Shown in pieces: positions 60,771 through 64,000 of a DNA stretch of 64,000 nt. Location: positions 23,237,740 through 23,301,739 of the forward strand of contig JARCOQ010000012.1 of the NCBI GenBank assembly GCA_029207755.1. The letters are read 5' to 3'. This DNA is from Chamaea fasciata (Eukaryota; Chordata; Aves; Passeriformes; Sylviidae). The first letter of the stretch is position 1. Every line of letters begins with the position of its first letter. Position numbers and translations under genes: made by a program. The notes under the pieces were generated by a model that was not told where the DNA came from, searched no databases, and worked only from the letters and a program-made list of their open reading frames with translations.

Positions 60771-63700
60771 ATCCTTTTATTTTCCTAAGTACATCCTCTT
60801 GTTGATTGAATATGAGTTTACCACATGATTGCCAGTGGTATCTTGGAGCTCCTTTTATGATTATTTAAAGAACTGCCTACAGCACCTAGGACTATCTCCA
60901 CCAAGCAATATCATTGACAGATACCAGCAGGAATTCTTCCCTAATTGTGCAGTTTCTCTGGAATATGCAGAGCACTTGCTCCGTTATTGTTTGGTTCTGT
61001 GTATTTCTACTTTGCAACCACTGTTTGCACGAAACCTCCTAATAATGCGCTTGCTTGTAGCTTGTAATAATTACAACACAGAAAATTAAAGCTGTGGTGT
61101 TAATTGGGCAGCATAATGAAGAGCAGACAAATGTTAAATATTAATATTTTCAACTGTTCTGGTTCATTTTGGCTGTGAACTTCAGTGTTATGAACATTTC
61201 ATTACCTGCTGCAGCCGAAATACAGATATGTGCTCAAGTTACCGCTCCAACAATAGATAGGAAGGCAGATTAGCAAATAACAAAGTAACTCCATAAAAAA
61301 ATAAGTGTATTGTAATTTCTGGAGTGATATCCTGAAATGATAGGTGATGGAAAATCATGTCATCCTTGCTATAAATATTGCTGAAATTCTGCGAAACTCT
61401 ATTCGTTGTGAGTAGAAACTGCAGAGCAGGCATCAAGAAATGTTCCTAGTCCTTCTTCATCTCCCAAGTTCTCGCTGATATTTAGCTCTGTTTTTAATGG
61501 TCATTTCTTAAAAATGATAGACATATATACAACATACATAAATATATATGTGTGTGTATATATTATATATACACAAATATATTATATTTTGATTGTATCA
61601 AAATATCAGTAATGCTCAGTATTGTTCAGTCCTGAAAACTTAAATTACCAGTTAAAGAGGATTTGGGGTTGTTTTTTGCTTTGAATCAGTAATGTTTATC
61701 TTGTCTGTCTGCATTTCTTTAGGCTTTCTTTTGTCAACATTTAAAGACTGTTTCATGGACAAATTAATGTGCTTGACATTGCCTAATTCTTGATTGAGAA
61801 GCCAAGTGTGTAATGTTCTTTGAGGAAACACAAAAGGAAATGAGGAAAAGCCAGCAAGGAAGGACAGAGACAGAATGGCTTCTGGGTGACCTGAAGTGAA
61901 TTTACAATCCATTTTCCCTTTCTGCCATCCTCCCTAGATCTAGACAAGCCGTGACCTCTGGGAGTCTGGGAGGAGAATGGAATAGGAATAGGCAAAGGGA
62001 TATATTTGGTCCAGAAATAAGACTGAATGAAACTTTTTTAAAAGCCTTGCAAATGTTTGAAGAGTCATTGCACGGTTGCAATAGGCTCCCCAGAATGAAT
62101 CATGAATCGTCCTGGGCTGACAGAGATATTCAGTGAGTTGAATGAGGCTCACAGAAATTCAGAAACATCAGATCTCTGTGGTGGCTTTGAACAACTCCTC
62201 TTTTCTTTATTTATTAATAAAACGAAGAAGGTAGAAAAAAAAAAACGTCCCTGAGACCAAAGAATTCTATCTCTCTTGAGTCTCTAGGACAGATTCTGAG
62301 CTATTCCCCTTTATGGTATCTCTGATGTCCCAGAATTATTCTTCCTTGGGTGTCTCCAGTGGACCTGGAACCAGCAGGATGATTTTGTAGAACATTTATA
62401 TAAAGATTTTTCCAAAGGTTAGTTGAATTTATTTTCTGTGCTGAGTGTCCCCTACAGCTTGACTAATGGGGGCATTCAGCATATACTTCAGTAAGAGACT
62501 GATAAAAGAGAGCAGAAGAAAGCCAGAGGAAAGAAATAGAGAACAGCCTCCTGAAGGATAATATAAATAGAGCACCAAATGCTAGTGAAGACAGCCTCTG
62601 CTGTGGATTTGCTCTAGAGAAAGGATCTGGCCATTCATGTTTAGTGGAAGAAAAGCACCAAAGAATAGGAAAATGGCAAGGGGAGGAAGCAAACCAGAAA
62701 AAAAACCCCAAAACTGTAGGGCAAATTTGCCATAAAAATCTTTCAGTGCTGACAAGCTCCCAATCCGTGGTGTCTGACATCTGCTGCCGGTGGAAGCTGA
62801 GCTTCAGCATGACTCAGAAGGCTTCAGAGCAGCTCTGTTTGCCTCTTGCATTGGCAGGAACTGATTTAGTATGCTCTGCATGTAGAATTTGCTTTTCCAA
62901 GAGAATATATACGAGCCTTTTAGTGGTAGCAGCTCAAGAACAAAGGTTTAAGATAATCTGCTAGACAACAAAAATAAAATGTCAAGTTTTATAGTACAAA
63001 TGAAGTGCTTTTCCCACATGTAGCAGTCTGAATTATATACAGTGTGGTACATATAAATATTTATTTAAGCATGAAAATTTGTATAATTTTTAATTCATAT
63101 TTATTTACTTGCATATACATGTATATAAGTGTGTATGCACACAAAAAGTCTGTAGCTGCTTGCCGTGAATCCAAAATGCTTCCAAATTTAGATTTTAGAG
63201 AAAGCCCAGGGAAGTTGGAAACATTGAAACAGAGGGCTTGATTTATGATATTTAAAATGACAGAACACACCTGCCTGCAGGCCTCCCAATCCACTTGTAT
63301 TCCTGGTACCTGGATAGGACAGGGCTGCAGCAGCATGAGGATAATTAATACAGACTTCATCCTGCAGGGCCCATCATCTGCCTCCAGGCCTTGTGACCCA
63401 AAAGCAAGAAATAGCTGATAGAGTCATATTGTACTGGGTGAGCACAGGACTGGGCACTCAAGTGACTTGCAGAGGGCTTTTGGAGAGAGGTTAATTTGTT
63501 CCTTGTGAGCCCACATGAACCTTTTCTGTCCTGCTGGGTAATTTGGCCTCAGACAGGTGAGGTTGGGCTTTATGCAGACTGTTAACATTCTGCAAAAGCA
63601 CTGAGATGTGGTTTTGTCTCTCATGAGAGCACACAGCTATTCTGCTCCTGAGTTTCCTTTCTGCCCTGGTTTGTGCTCTCCCAGCTGGGTGTCGGGGTGG

Positions 63701-64000
63701 TGGATGGGGTTTGGCAGCTCTGCTCTCTCCGGCTCCCTGCCTGTGCCACTGCATTCAGCAGTGTCGATGGACAAGGGATGGGAACACCGGGGGAAATGTT
63801 TGAGAGGAGCATAAAGTCAGAATAGTTCATAAGAAAGTAAAACAGGCTGTTAACCTGCTTAGAAGAGAATCTTGTGTGAAACCTTCCTTCTCTGCAGCTC
63901 TTGCGTTTTGTCCTTCTCTCATGTGTCCTGCACAAGGCATTCCCCTTCAATCGAGAGGTCCTTTCCTCCTGGATAAAGGTACAGGACTGTACAGCTTTTC
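60771..64000. other. Non-coding AT-rich DNA, no gene recognised
   Basis: Contains a TA/TG dinucleotide-rich patch at 61521-61596 and a similar short one near 63055-63140. No exon, RNA gene or named repeat was recognised up to the window end. Confidence 0.5.
61521..61596. repeat. TA/TG-rich imperfect microsatellite
   Basis: ATATAT and TGTGTGTG words alternate over about 75 bases, including ATATATATGTGTGTGTATAT. It is an imperfect dinucleotide repeat. Confidence 0.8.

Overview
The window looks like nuclear DNA from a bird, most likely a songbird (Passeriformes). The clearest evidence is at least eleven 5'-truncated copies of the avian CR1 LINE 3' end. Several carry the terminal ATTCTATG-type octamer repeat, and several belong to the GC-rich type I associate with passerine genomes. 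There are no operons, no dense ORFs and no intact long ORF. Composition is AT-rich and intron-like, with three short CpG-rich patches. I recognise no protein-coding gene with a nameable product, no tRNA or rRNA, no CRISPR array and no viral coding region.

Layout. Positions 1-29.4 kb are AT-rich non-coding DNA with five CR1 copies, a (GAAA)n tract (10.33-10.51 kb), a small alternating minisatellite (15.17-15.36 kb) and a 40-bp minisatellite of nine units (22.82-23.18 kb). At 29.49-30.59 kb lies the best gene-associated signal: a CpG island with a TATA-like box at its upstream edge, a pyrimidine-rich tract, a short upstream ORF and a consensus splice donor at 30184/30185. This reads as the promoter and first exon of an unidentified plus-strand gene. 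Any later exons lie in a very long intron or outside the window. A second CpG island (33.13-33.75 kb) contains a CTCF-like motif and a CpG-dense 60-bp minisatellite. A third, smaller CpG-rich patch (41.94-42.24 kb) is followed by a candidate 65-nt exon with good splice sites on both sides (42327-42391).

The rest (34-64 kb) is AT-rich, apparently intronic or intergenic sequence with CR1 fragments. It also has several stretches rich in octamer (ATTTGCAT/ATGCAAAT) and ATTA homeodomain core motifs that resemble conserved non-coding elements of developmental gene neighbourhoods. That resemblance is by composition only; I could not align to another genome.

I see no convincing new biological system. 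The most useful leads are the promoter/first exon near 30 kb, the candidate exon near 42.3 kb, and the CpG-dense 60-bp repeat beside a CTCF-like site near 33.2 kb.
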